Positions 16,959 through 26,341 of a stretch of DNA of 64,000 bases are shown piece after piece; within the stretch, counting starts at the first letter, position 1; every line of letters starts with the position of its first letter. Made by a program: the position numbers and the translations under genes. The stretch comes from JAJPKK01 sp963802745. GTDB taxonomy: Bacteria; Pseudomonadota; Alphaproteobacteria; Rhizobiales; Xanthobacteraceae. The stretch is from contig CAWDKL010000048.1 of the NCBI GenBank assembly GCA_963802745.1, forward strand, positions 186,001-250,000, read 5' to 3'. The notes beneath the pieces were generated by a model that saw nothing but the letters and a program-made list of their open reading frames with translations, did no database searches and was not told the origin of the DNA.

Positions 16959-17987
16959 ATGCGCCCGCGCCGAACAGGAATTGCGATTGCTTTGCTCACG
17001 ACCGTTCTGGCGGCCGGCATGGCGCGCGCGCAATCGAGCTATCCGTGCACCGAGACCAACGCCAACCTGCCAAATCCCTATCGTCAGATCACCGATTGGG
17101 CCTCACCGCCGCGGCCGTGGAATCCCGTCAATGCCGTTGCGGTCGACCGGGACAATGATCTCTGGGTGGCGGACCGCTGCGAAACCGACGACTGCGTTCC
17201 GGTCATCGAACTGTCACCCGACGGCAAGACCTTGCGCAACTTCGGCGCCGGGCTGTTCGTCGAGCCGCATCAGGTGGCGGTCGATCGCGATGGCAACATT
17301 TGGGTCGCGGACGCCTCCGCAAAGGGAGGCAAGGGCATGCAGGTCACCAAGCTCGGCCCGGACGGCCGCGTGCTGCTGAAGCTCGGCAAGCCCGGCGTGG
17401 GCGCCGGCCAAAGCGGCCTCGACATTTTCGATTCGCCGACCGGGGTGGCGGTTGCCTCCACCGGCGATATCTACATCAGCGAGGGCCATGGCGAGCGCGC
17501 GCCCAACAATTCGCGCATCATGGTGTTTAGCAAGGACGGCAAGTTCAAAAAAACCTTCGCCACCCGCGGCAGCGGCGACGGCCAGTTGCGTTCGCCGCAT
17601 GCGCTGGCGTTCGACAGCCAGGATCATCTCTATGTCGCCGACCGCGGCAACAGCCGCGTCGCGGTGTTCGACCGCGACGGCAAATTCCTCACCGCGTGGA
17701 AGCAATTCGGCCGGCCGAGCGGGGTCGCGGTCGATGCCAATGACATGCTGTACGTGATCGATTCGCAATCCTCCGACAATCAAGGCGCCGCCAATTACAA
17801 TCCCGGCTGCCGCCGCGGCATCCGCATCGGCAGCGTGAAGGACGGCAAGGTAATGTATTATATTCCCCCGCCGGTGCCCAAGGATCCGAAGTGGCAGCCG
17901 CCGATCGGCATCGTGGTCGGCCGCGACGGCGCCATCTACGCGGCCTCGGACGACCAGATGGACATCAAGAAATATGTCAGGAATTGA
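16959..17987 (+). CDS. Secreted NHL-repeat beta-propeller protein
   Basis: A 342-residue exported protein with a signal peptide (IAIALLTTVLAAGMARA) and repeated NHL blades: VNAVAVDRDNDLWVADRCE, PHQVAVDRDGNIWVADA, SPTGVAVASTGDIYISEG, SPHALAFDSQDHLYVADRGN and RPSGVAVDANDMLYVIDS. The repeats form a six-bladed propeller of the peptidylglycine-amidating-lyase/NHL type. Such bacterial propellers act as lyases, lactonases or binding scaffolds; the actual substrate cannot be told. Start ATG 16959 follows CAGGGAG. It may be co-transcribed with hyuA, but the long gap makes separate expression more likely. Confidence 0.8.
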   Translation: MRPRRTGIAIALLTTVLAAGMARAQSSYPCTETNANLPNPYRQITDWASPPRPWNPVNAVAVDRDNDLWVADRCETDDCVPVIELSPDGKTLRNFGAGLFVEPHQVAVDRDGNIWVADASAKGGKGMQVTKLGPDGRVLLKLGKPGVGAGQSGLDIFDSPTGVAVASTGDIYISEGHGERAPNNSRIMVFSKDGKFKKTFATRGSGDGQLRSPHALAFDSQDHLYVADRGNSRVAVFDRDGKFLTAWKQFGRPSGVAVDANDMLYVIDSQSSDNQGAANYNPGCRRGIRIGSVKDGKVMYYIPPPVPKDPKWQPPIGIVVGRDGAIYAASDDQMDIKKYVRN

Positions 17988-18459
17988 CGCGAAAGATTCA
18001 TAAATTGCTGACGCCTCGCGCGAGCGGCCGGTCGTTCCCCGCTCGACAAGGCCGCTCTTCCGGAGTCAATTCGGGTAGATGGACAAATCAGACGTCGGCG
18101 TGCGTAGGATCCCGGCCGGCCAGGCGCCGAAGGATGCCCGGGGCGGATGAGTCGTGGAGAATTGGCCCCGGATCTCGCTATGCTGATCCAGACTACGTGC
18201 TACCCATAGGGGAAAGAGGCTGCCTCTGGAATCAAAGCGCCAGCGCCGCTATTTTTGCGCCGGAAAGTAGTTAGAGGGGTACGGTGCAACAGGCAAAGCG
18301 CATTGCACCATGAGATGGACCGGTTCCCTCCTACAAACCGACTGGTTTGGGGATCGGACTCGAAGCGGCGAAATAAAGCGATTGCGCCGCTACGGTGCGT
18401 TCAATCCGAGCTACCATCACTGCAACAAGTGCGCGCGCGACATGAGCGAGAGGAAGCAC
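17988..18459. other. Intergenic region before the toxin-antitoxin pair
   Basis: About 470 bases without a recognised gene. Frames that run into the antitoxin from 18255 or 18310 lack ribosome-binding sites and are likely not translated. The promoter of the toxin-antitoxin operon should lie in its right half. Confidence 0.4.
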
Positions 18460-18702
18460 ATGCCCGACCTGCTGGTTCCTGATCTTGATCCTGCGACCTA
18501 CGAGCGGCTGCGCCGAGCTGCCGCCGACCGGGGCAAATCACTGGCGCAGACAGCGCGCGATCTGTTGGCGGAAAAATTGCAACCGTCGAAAGCGGAGGTG
18601 TGGGCCGCCGCCGACCGCTTGCGCGAGAAGATTGCGAAGGTGTCGGGTGATTCCACCGCCGATATCCGGGAATGGCGCGATAATTTCGATGCGCATCGAT
18701 GA
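18460..18702 (+). CDS. FitA/VapB-type ribbon-helix-helix antitoxin
   Basis: An 80-residue antitoxin. ATG 18460 is chosen because GAGAGGAAG precedes it; ATG 18442 is the alternative. The N-terminus LLVPDLDPATYERLRRAAAD with GKSLAQTARDLLAEKL is the FitA-like ribbon-helix-helix DNA-binding fold, which represses its own operon. The acidic/amphipathic C-terminal half (SADIREWRDNFD region) should wrap the toxin active site. Its stop overlaps the toxin start by 4 bp (ATGA), the usual coupling in these operons. Confidence 0.85.
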   Translation: MPDLLVPDLDPATYERLRRAAADRGKSLAQTARDLLAEKLQPSKAEVWAAADRLREKIAKVSGDSTADIREWRDNFDAHR

Positions 18703-19118
18703 TGGTCGTCGATGCCAGCGTCGCCGTGAAGTGGGTCCTACCCGAGGCTGACTCGGGTCCCGCGGTAGCGCTACGGGAGATGGACGCCTTGATCGCGCCG
18801 TCCCTGGTGATCGCCGAGATCGGAAATGCACTTTGGAAGAGCGTGCTTCGGGGCGATGTTGATAACTCGGACGCGTCCGCTGCTCTGCGGATAGCAGTGG
18901 GGCATTTCGACTGGATCGTCTCCATCGACCAACTCGCCGGGCGTGCATTGGGACTGGCTGTCGATCTGCGGCATCCGATTTACGACTGTCTGTATCTTGC
19001 GCTCGCCGAGCGCGAACGAGTTCCAATCGTCAGTGCGGATGCGAGACTCCTTTCAGCGGCGCGACGATTGGGAACGATCAAGACACAGGTGCTAGCTGAC
19101 GCGCGTAGCGGTGCCTAG
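18699..19118 (+). CDS. vapC: VapC-family PIN-domain ribonuclease toxin
   Basis: A 139-residue PIN-domain RNase, the toxin of the pair with the preceding antitoxin. The acidic active-site residues are in place: VVDASVAVKW (first Asp, residue 5), SLVIAEIGNALWK (Glu), HPIYDCLYLALAE (Asp) and VSADARLLSAA (last Asp). Length is normal for VapC/FitB. ATG 18699 or ATG 18702 could start translation. It opens an accessory island that continues with the three-Cys-motif gene 91 bp downstream. Confidence 0.9.
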   Translation: MMVVDASVAVKWVLPEADSGPAVALREMDALIAPSLVIAEIGNALWKSVLRGDVDNSDASAALRIAVGHFDWIVSIDQLAGRALGLAVDLRHPIYDCLYLALAERERVPIVSADARLLSAARRLGTIKTQVLADARSGA

Positions 19119-19209
19119 GAGGCATCGGGCGGAAGCGAGTGTACGTGATTTGTTCTTCGGGCCGAAATGTGGGATGATGCGCTTGGCTTGTAACCGAGGC
19201 TGATGCTGG

Positions 19210-20133
19210 ATGGGCGCCCGATCCAAGATCGAATGGACCGACTTTACGTTCAACCCGTGGGTCGGTTGCACGAAGGTTGCTCGTGCGAGGGGCGCACCGT
19301 CGGCCTGCGATTTTTGCTACGCCGAGAAATGGGCAAAGCGGAGTGGTCAGGTTGAGTGGGGCGACCATCCCCGCCGTCGCACGACAGAAGCGTACTGGCA
19401 AAATGCTCTGAGGTGGAATAGCCGGGCACGATCGTTCCAGGCCGAGCACGGACGGCGGCAGCGCGTGTTCTGTGCTTCACTCGCCGACGTATTCGATAAT
19501 CAGGTCGATCCTGCGTGGCGCGCGGATTTGTTCGATCTCATTCGTGCATGCGACCAGCTGGACTGGCAACTGCTGACCAAGCGACCGCAGAACATTCGCA
19601 AGATGCTGCCCGCCGACTGGAACGACGGCTATCCGAACGTCCGGTTAGGCACAACGGCAGAGGATGCGCGCGCCTACCGACAACGTGTTCCCCATCTCCT
19701 TAAACTACCGGCCGCAATTCACTTCGTGAGCTATGAGCCTGCTCTCGGTCCGCTGGGGCCGCTCGGCATTGACGGTCACTCTCCCGATTGGGTCGTCATC
19801 GGCGGTGAGAGTGGCGTGCGCTCGAATGTGATTTGGCTGACCAATCCGAAATGGGTACGAGATGCTATTGCAGAATGTCAGCGCGTCGGCGCGGCGCCGT
19901 TCTTAAAGCAGTGGGGTACATACAGGAACAACCCCTGCGTCGTCGAGGATGGCCTTACCGAACAGCAAGCAATGGTGATCGATCCACCCGAAAACGGCAA
20001 GGGCGGCGGAAAGCTAAATGATAGATTGTGGCGTGATTTTCCGGTCAATACCTTGCGATTGAGATTGGCGACTTCGCGAGGAAGGGGCGCCGAAAATGGC
20101 TCAAAGAGACTCGCAGCGGTATATGCTGGGTGA
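19210..20133 (+). CDS. Three-Cys-motif protein, DUF5131 (phage Gp37/Gp68-like)
   Basis: A 307-residue protein of the DUF5131/Gp37-Gp68 family. The signature is a cysteine cluster near the start, GC at residue 20 and CDFC at 33-36 (C-x12-C-x2-C), followed by YAEKWA, reminiscent of radical-SAM iron-sulfur sites. Further family blocks are KIEWTDFTFNPWVGC, RVFCASLADVFDN, WQLLTKRPQNI, WVVIGGESG and FLKQWGT. Its 3' end overlaps the next gene by 38 bp; that gene is the TcmP partner, named for association with exactly this kind of protein. The biochemical function of the pair is not established. Phage homologues and the neighbouring VapC suggest a mobile or defensive context. Confidence 0.88.
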   Translation: MGARSKIEWTDFTFNPWVGCTKVARARGAPSACDFCYAEKWAKRSGQVEWGDHPRRRTTEAYWQNALRWNSRARSFQAEHGRRQRVFCASLADVFDNQVDPAWRADLFDLIRACDQLDWQLLTKRPQNIRKMLPADWNDGYPNVRLGTTAEDARAYRQRVPHLLKLPAAIHFVSYEPALGPLGPLGIDGHSPDWVVIGGESGVRSNVIWLTNPKWVRDAIAECQRVGAAPFLKQWGTYRNNPCVVEDGLTEQQAMVIDPPENGKGGGKLNDRLWRDFPVNTLRLRLATSRGRGAENGSKRLAAVYAG

Positions 20134-20928
20134 CGACGGACTGATTGTCGAGAAGGTTGGTTCATGGGCCGAGGTTAAACTGAAAATCGTCAAGGATTAC
20201 GTTTATGCCGCGGGCGGCGCACGCAGCCGCTTTATCCGGCCGGATACCGCCTACATCGACGTCTTTTGCGGGCCCGGTCGCTCCCTTATCCGCGACACAA
20301 CTAAGTTCATTGATGGCAGTCCTGTCGCCGCGTTCAAGAAAGCCCAAGAGTCACCGGGCCGGTTCACATCGATCAATATCTCTGACGGCGATTGTGAACT
20401 GCTCGCCGCGGCCCAAGAAAGATTGAATGCGGTGGAGGCGCCCGTAAGCATCTTTTCGGGTCCTGCGAGCGTAGCGATGCCGAAGATCGTTCAGAGCTTG
20501 GACCCGTATGGACTCCATCTTGCGTTTCTAGACCCCTACAATTTGGGTGCTCTGTCATTCGATCTGTTTCAGCAGCTCGCAAAGCTCAAACGTATCGATG
20601 TGATCGCTCACGTCAGCCTGTCCGATCTCCAACGAAATGCAGATCGTTATACGCATGAGGATTACGACCAATTCGACAGGTTTGCTCCGGGTTGGCGCCA
20701 AAATGTGAACACCGACATGAACCAGAGCTCATTCCGCGCAGCGCTTATTAAATATTGGCGCAACGAGATATTGAAGCTTAATTTTCCGCAGGCTCCTCAC
20801 TGTGAGCTAATAACGGGGATCAGGGGCAACGGCTCTATTTGTTGATCCTGCTCGCAAGGGACGAACTTGCCTTCAAACTATGGGAAAGGATCACGTCAGT
20901 CGCCAAGGCGCCTAAGTTTGATTTCTAG
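20096..20928 (+). pseudogene. tcmP: Three-Cys-motif partner protein TcmP, frame broken near the end
   Basis: Partner of the preceding protein. Motifs: GSWAEVKLKIVKDY near the start, TAYIDVFCGPGRS (about 51-63; class I methyltransferase-like glycine loop) and LAFLDPYNLGALSF (about 142-155), whose DPY resembles catalytic motifs of nucleic-acid methyltransferases. In the first frame the protein stops early, after GIRGNGSIC. A missing G in the run at 20815-20818 explains this: in the next frame the expected end reads GDQGQRLYLLILLARDELAF and stops at 20928, giving 277 residues. All of the core is in the first frame. Sequencing error, decay or a short natural version are all possible. Confidence 0.8.
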
Positions 20929-21050
20929 AAATGGCATTCATACTCTCGATTTACGCCGGTCCCGACACAACATATGCGTGGCTGCGTTCGGGACCGGGCC
21001 GGACAGGTCGCAGCGGCATTTCGCCGGATATCGCCTGGCCTGTCGCGTGT

Positions 21051-22678
21051 TCACCCCCGCTCCCGCAACAGCCGCCGGATCACTTTGCCGGTCGTGGTCA
21101 TCGGCATGGCGTCGATGAAGGCGACTTCGCGCGGATATTCATGGGCGGAGAGGCGTTGCTTGACGAAATCCCGGATGTCGGCCGCGAGCGCATCGGACGC
21201 CGCGACGCCGGGCTTGAGCACCACGAAGGCCTTGACGATTTCGGTGCGCACCGTGTCCGGCTTGCCGACCACCGCGGCGAGCGCCACGCGGGATGGCGGA
21301 TCAGGCAATCCTCGATCTCGGCCGGTCCGATGCGATAGCCTGACGACGTGATCACGTCGTCGTCGCGGCCCACGAATGTCAAATAACCGTCGCCGTCCAT
21401 CACCCCCTGGTCGCCGGTCGTCATCCAGTCGCCGATGAACTTTTCGCGCGTCGCGTCCGGCCGGCCCCAGTAGCCGAGGAACATCACCGGATCGGGCCGC
21501 TTGACGGCGATCTCGCCCGTTTCGCCCGGCTCGCATAGGCTGCCGTCGGGCCGGATCACGCCCACCCTATGGCCGGGGATCGGCTTGCCGATCGCGCCGG
21601 GCCTGGAAACCCCGATCGCCGCGCAGGAGCCGGCCACGAGATTGCATTCGGTCTGGCCATAGAACTCGTTGATCGCGAGCCCGAGCGCGTCGCGGCCCCA
21701 TTCATAGGTTTCGACGCCCAGCGCCTCGCCGCCCGACCCGACGGTGCGCAAGGCGAGCGCATGGCGGCCGCGCGGATGCGGCGCCGAGCGCATGATCCGC
21801 AGCGCGGTCGGCGGGATGAAGGCATTGCGCACGCCCGTCCGCGCCATCAGCGCGAAGGCCTCCTCCGGATCGAACCGCTCCGCGCGCCAAGAAACGACGG
21901 GAACGCCGTAGTAGAGGCCGGGGAGAAGAATATTGAGGAGCCCGCCGGCCCAGGCCCAATCGGCGGGAGTCCACATCCGGTCGCCCGGTTGGGGCAGGAA
22001 CTCATGCGGAAACTCGATGCCCGGCAGGTGGCCGAGCAGCACCCGATGGCCGTGCACGGCGCCCTTGGGCTGGCCGGTGGTGCCAGAGGTGTAGATCATC
22101 AGCGCCGGATCGTCGGGGAGGGTCATCTCCGGGGTGAATGCGGCGGACGCCCGCGCCAGCATGTCCGGCAAACCGAGCGCGCCGTCCGCGGGGCCGTCGA
22201 TGCAGAGCACGGTGGCAAGGTCCGGCAGTTCGGGGCGGATCGCAGCGAGTTTTTCGGCGCGCCGGGCGTCGGTGATCAGGGCCTTGGCGCCGGCGTTGCG
22301 CAGCCGGTAGGAGAGCGCATCGACGCCGAACAGGATCGACAGCGGCAGCGCCATGGCGGCGAGCTTATAGATCGCCACGTGCACGGCCGCCACGCTCGGC
22401 CCCTGCGGCAGCATGATCGCCACCCGATCGCCGCGTCCGACGCCGAGCGCGCGCAGCGCATTGGCGATCCGATTCGAGCGATCGCGCAAGGCGCCGTAGC
22501 TGACCTCCTCGCAAACGCCGTCGCTACGGGCATCGATGAGCGCCGCGCGGCCGGGATCGTGCGCCGCCCAGCGGTCGCAAACCTCGATGCCGATGTTGCA
22601 GGTCGCGAGGACCGGCCAGCGGAACGCGCCAAAAAGCGCATCGTAGTCGGCAAGGCGCGGCAGCACGGATTGGCCCAC
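21051..22678 (-). pseudogene. Acyl-CoA synthetase (AMP-dependent ligase), frame broken near the C-terminus
   Basis: An ANL-family acid:CoA ligase of about 542 residues. The N-terminal frame holds ALMIYTSGTTGQPKGAVHGH (ATP loop), INEFYGQTECNLVAGS and MTTGDQGVMDGDGYLTFVGR with DDVITSSGYRIGPAEIEDCL. One missing base around 21285-21293 (top strand) moves the rest to another frame, which contains VGKPDTVRTEIVKAFVVLKP and the catalytic lysine segment MTTTGKVIRRLL before the stop at 21051. It is related to medium-chain or acetyl-CoA-synthetase-like enzymes; the substrate is unknown. Start GTG 22678. The PQQ dehydrogenase lies 87 bp upstream in the same orientation, so the pair could convert an alcohol towards a CoA thioester, with an aldehyde step supplied elsewhere. 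Confidence 0.85.
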
Positions 22679-22765
22679 GATTTCGTGTCCCCGCCATGAG
22701 TGCTTCGATCGCGGCAGTCCCGTCGGGCGATCCGGCTTCCCGGATCGCCCGAGTCCGTGGTTCCC

Positions 22766-24472
22766 TTACAGGGCGAACACGAACAGCATGGTCTGGTTGC
22801 GCATGTCGCGCAGTTCCGGGGTCAGGGTGAGCCGGCCCTTGGTAATCACGCTCAGGCCCGACAGGATGGCGACATACTGCTTGCCGCCGGCCTCGAAGGC
22901 GATCGGCGGAGCGTTGAAGCCGGTGCCGACATTGATCTTCCACAGCGGCGCCAGGCTGGTGTCGTCATAGGCAACGAAAGTGCCGTCCGCGAGGCCGGTG
23001 AACACCAGGCCGCCGGCGGTCGCGAGCGCACCGGTGACGTTCGGATAGGGCGAGCGCGCCCGGCCCTTGATCTCACCGGTGTACGGATCGGCGGCGACGA
23101 TCTCGGATTCGGTGCGCGACAGGAACCGCGTCCCGCCGCCCAGCATCGATCCGGTCGCACTTCGCAACTGGTCGGGCGTCATGGTGACTTCGTTGCAGGT
23201 CGGGCGCGAGGGAAAATACACGCGCTTCGTGCGCGGGCTGTACGAGGCGGGTTCGTAATTGGCGCCGCCCTCATGCGACGGGCAGAGCCGCTTGGTGCGG
23301 TCCGTCAGGGTCATGTTCTGCCGGCCCGAATAAACCTGGATGTCGCGATTGGGATCGTAGTTGACCGGCATGCCGGTCTTCTGGTCGATGCCCTTGGTCC
23401 AGGTGATCTCTTCCATATAGGGCTTGGCCAGCAGCGGCTGCCCGTTGGTCCGCTCAAACGCATACAGGAAGCCGTTGCGGGCCGGATGTGACACCACTTT
23501 GTGGGCTTCGCCGCCGACCTGGCCGTCGATCAGGATGTGAGAGCCCTCTTCGTCATAGTCCCACATGTCGCCCGGCAGATACTGGTGGTACCAGTTCATC
23601 TTGCCGCTGTCGGGATCCCACGAAATCAAACTGTTGGTGTAGAGATTGGCACCGGGACGGTAGAAGGGATTGTACATCGGCACCGGATTGCCGGTACCCC
23701 ACAGCACCTGGTTGGTGGCGATATCGTAGGAGCCGGTAACCCACATGGCGGCGCCGCCGGTCTGCCAGGCATTGTTGGTGCCTTTCCAGGTCTCGGAGCC
23801 CGGCTCACCGGGGGCCGGAACCGTATATTTGCGCCACAGTACCTTACCGGTAGCGCCGTCCAGCGCGGTAATGAAATCGCGCACGCCACGGTCGCCGCCG
23901 GCGGCGCCGATGATGATCTTGTCCTTCACGGGCAGGGGCGCCGCGGTAAGCTGCAGGTCGGCCTGGCCGTCCGACATATTGGTCTCCCAGACCACCTTGC
24001 CGCTTTCCTTGTCGGTCGCGATGACCCGTGGCGGGTAGCTGGCAACACTGATGACGAAATTGCCCCACAGCGCGGTGCCGCGATTGGCGAGCGGCAATTT
24101 CTCTTGCCCCGGGTCCATGCGCCAGACGATGCGCCCCGTCTCGCCCGAGCGGCCGTCGATCTTGTAGACCACGCCCCATTGGTCGACCACATAGAGGAAG
24201 CCGTCCTCGGCCAGCGGGGTGGATTCCAGGTTCTCGAGCGTCGAGGTGCCGCCGATCGCCACCGCATAGGCGAGCTTGAGGCCCTTCACATTGGCCGTAT
24301 TGATCTGGTCCAGCGGCGAATAGCGCTGGGCGTCATAGGTGCGATGGTTCATGAGCCAGTTGCCGGGCTCCGGATTGGCGAGCCGGGCCGGCGTGACCTC
24401 TGCCGCTAAAGCCGGCGCGGCCGCGCAGATGATGGCGCCGGACAGCAGCAGCAAGCGATGGATTGAATGCAT
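22766..24472 (-). CDS. PQQ-dependent alcohol dehydrogenase-family quinoprotein
   Basis: A periplasmic quinoprotein of 568 residues from ATG 24472 (GGGAGG upstream), with signal peptide LLLLSGAIICAAAPALAAEV. It folds as an eight-bladed propeller. Characteristic segments are DAQRYSPLDQINTANVKGLK, LYVVDQWGVVYKIDGRSGE, DFITALDGATGKVLW, ANLYTNSLISWDPDSGKMNW with GDMWDYDEEGSHILID, and TGALATAGGLVFTGLADGTF. The adjacent-cysteine pair of classical methanol dehydrogenases is not seen, and there is no C-terminal cytochrome domain, so an external cytochrome must accept electrons. Substrate and metal (Ca or lanthanide) cannot be read by eye. It probably forms an operon with the acyl-CoA ligase downstream. 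Confidence 0.88.
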   Translation of the reverse strand: MHSIHRLLLLSGAIICAAAPALAAEVTPARLANPEPGNWLMNHRTYDAQRYSPLDQINTANVKGLKLAYAVAIGGTSTLENLESTPLAEDGFLYVVDQWGVVYKIDGRSGETGRIVWRMDPGQEKLPLANRGTALWGNFVISVASYPPRVIATDKESGKVVWETNMSDGQADLQLTAAPLPVKDKIIIGAAGGDRGVRDFITALDGATGKVLWRKYTVPAPGEPGSETWKGTNNAWQTGGAAMWVTGSYDIATNQVLWGTGNPVPMYNPFYRPGANLYTNSLISWDPDSGKMNWYHQYLPGDMWDYDEEGSHILIDGQVGGEAHKVVSHPARNGFLYAFERTNGQPLLAKPYMEEITWTKGIDQKTGMPVNYDPNRDIQVYSGRQNMTLTDRTKRLCPSHEGGANYEPASYSPRTKRVYFPSRPTCNEVTMTPDQLRSATGSMLGGGTRFLSRTESEIVAADPYTGEIKGRARSPYPNVTGALATAGGLVFTGLADGTFVAYDDTSLAPLWKINVGTGFNAPPIAFEAGGKQYVAILSGLSVITKGRLTLTPELRDMRNQTMLFVFAL

Positions 24473-24783
24473 GGTGGCCTCCCTGATGTCTTGTATCGAT
24501 TGGTGCCTGCTATAGAGCAGATTCAATTGAAATAGAACGGAGCCGACCGGCATGGCTTAGGCGGGGCGATCTGCTGACGCTATTCCTCGGCCGAAGGCCA
24601 TTCACCATACAGGCATTTTGGCCGTGAAAGTCACCGTGGCAGAAGCCACCAAGGCTACGTCGTTCGCCGTCCTGCCTCGACATCTTCACGCGGCCGCGTC
24701 TGCATGCCGGATCGGCGAACTTTTGCCTTGCGTGGTCGAAGTTCTGGTAGACAGACCCGAAGAATGAACAAAGAGCAGCCGAC
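24473..24783. other. Intergenic region between divergent genes
   Basis: About 310 bases. It holds the upstream region of the quinoprotein gene (AT-rich stretch near 24505-24540) and that of the small ORF at 24784. Nothing else is recognised. Confidence 0.4.
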
Positions 24784-25032
24784 ATGTCCGAATGCGTCCA
24801 TTGCGAAATACACACTCTGCTGGAACGGCACCTCGAAAGCGACGATGCCGATCTCGCCGATATCGCGTCCAAGGTAACGGAGGTGCTGGCCGACCTCATC
24901 CTGATGGCGCCGTCGGCCGATCGCGGCATGCTGATCGCCGACATCATGGCCAATCTCGGCCAGTTCGTGCTGGAAAAAGACAGCGAGGACATGACGTCGG
25001 TGACAGCCGGCCCGCGCCGCATGGGGCATTGA
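24784..25032 (+). CDS. Small hypothetical protein with an N-terminal CxxC
   Basis: An 82-residue soluble, acidic, helical protein. It begins with a CVHC pair (residues 4-7), and the body LLERHLESDDADLADIASKV with EVLADLILMAPS is amphipathic. The frame shows normal GC-rich codon use, and the start ATG has a weak AAAGAG upstream. No family is recognised. It is 154 bp before ftsW on the same strand. Real gene likely, function unknown. Confidence 0.5.
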   Translation: MSECVHCEIHTLLERHLESDDADLADIASKVTEVLADLILMAPSADRGMLIADIMANLGQFVLEKDSEDMTSVTAGPRRMGH

Positions 25033-25186
25033 CGGCGGAGCAGAACGGCCGATGGAGCCACGGCGCGCGGCCGATCCGGCGCCCAACTCACGGGTCGGGA
25101 AATTTTTTCTTAACAGGCCGGGAGGCATAGTCGCGGCAGTCAGGGTGGATTTCCGCGGCTCACGGGCCACGGATGGGGGGCCGAAC

Positions 25187-26341
25187 ATGTTTTCGCGCGC
25201 TGAACGCACGCCTTTCGCGGCTTGGTGGTGGACCGTCGATCGCCTGATGCTGTTGGCGCTCAGCGCGATCATGCTCGGCGGGATCGTGTTGTCGCTGGCC
25301 GCAAGCCCGCCGGTGGCGGCGCGGCTCGGGCTCGACCCCTTCTATTTCGTGCACCGGCACGTCATGTATCTCGTGCCCGCCATCGCCGTGATGCTGGTGA
25401 CCTCGTTTTTGACACCGCGTCAGATGCGCCGGGTCGCGCTCGTGGTTTTCATCGTCAGCTGCGCCCTTGTGGTGGCGACGCTGTTCGTCGGCGCCGAGGT
25501 CAAGGGGGCCAGGCGCTGGATCGTGCTCGCCGGTATTAATATTCAGCCGTCCGAGTTCCTCAAGCCGTCGTTCGTGGTCTTGATTTCGTGGCTGTTCGCC
25601 GAAACGTTCCGCAAGACCGACATGCCGGCGACGACGTTTGCGGTGATGTTGCTTGCCGCCGTGGTCGGCATTTTGGTGGCGCAGCCCGATTTCGGCCAGA
25701 CCATGCTGGTGGCGCTGGTGTGGGCATCGTTGTTCTTCATGGCCGGCATGCGGCTGATCTGGGTCGCGGGGGTCGGCATGACGGCCGTGGCCGGCCTCGT
25801 GGGCGCCTATACGATATTCCCGCACGTGGCCAAGCGCATCCAGCGCTTTCTCGATCCCGCCTCCGGTGACACCTTTCAGGTCGATACCGCAGTCGAATCA
25901 TTCTATCGTGGCGGCTGGCTCGGTCAGGGGCCCGGCGAGGGCACCATGAAACGGATCCTACCCGACAGCCACGCCGACTTCGTGTTCGCGGTCGCGGCGG
26001 AGGAATTCGGCATCGTGCTGTGCCTCGTGCTGGTCACCCTGTTCGCCATCGTGGTGTTGCGCGCGCTTGGCAAGGCGATGCGTGATGACGATCCGTTCAC
26101 CCGGTTCTCGGCCGCGGGGCTTGCGATCTTGTTCGGGGCGCAATCCGCGATCAATATGGCGGTGAACCTCGCGCTCATCCCGGCCAAGGGGATGACGCTG
26201 CCCTTCATCTCCTATGGCGGTTCCTCCATGATCTCCTTGGCCTACGGAATGGGAATGCTGATCGCCTTCACCCGCGACCGTCCGCGCCTGTTGCTGCTGC
26301 CGCCGCCCAGCGCATATGCCGCGGCCGGGAGCACGGCTTGA
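25187..26341 (+). CDS. ftsW: Peptidoglycan glycosyltransferase FtsW (SEDS family)
   Basis: The division-specific lipid-II polymerase of the septum: a 384-residue inner-membrane protein with about ten helices. ATG 25187 is used because the family begins near here (MFSRAERTPFAAWWWTVD is typical of rhizobial FtsW), although the open frame reaches 25052. SEDS signatures are AEVKGARRWI, NIQPSEFLKPS, AQPDFGQTM, LPDSHADFVFAVAAEEFG and LPFISYGGSSMISLAYGMG. Its stop overlaps the murG start (TGATG). murD and the rest of the division/cell-wall (dcw) cluster are not upstream, so this is either a split dcw cluster or an extra copy. Confidence 0.92.
   Translation: MFSRAERTPFAAWWWTVDRLMLLALSAIMLGGIVLSLAASPPVAARLGLDPFYFVHRHVMYLVPAIAVMLVTSFLTPRQMRRVALVVFIVSCALVVATLFVGAEVKGARRWIVLAGINIQPSEFLKPSFVVLISWLFAETFRKTDMPATTFAVMLLAAVVGILVAQPDFGQTMLVALVWASLFFMAGMRLIWVAGVGMTAVAGLVGAYTIFPHVAKRIQRFLDPASGDTFQVDTAVESFYRGGWLGQGPGEGTMKRILPDSHADFVFAVAAEEFGIVLCLVLVTLFAIVVLRALGKAMRDDDPFTRFSAAGLAILFGAQSAINMAVNLALIPAKGMTLPFISYGGSSMISLAYGMGMLIAFTRDRPRLLLLPPPSAYAAAGSTA

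Noticed and set aside
19210..20928. Prophage remnant
   Set aside because: The Gp37/Gp68-like name suggests phage, but no structural, integrase or lysis genes and no att-like repeats flank it.
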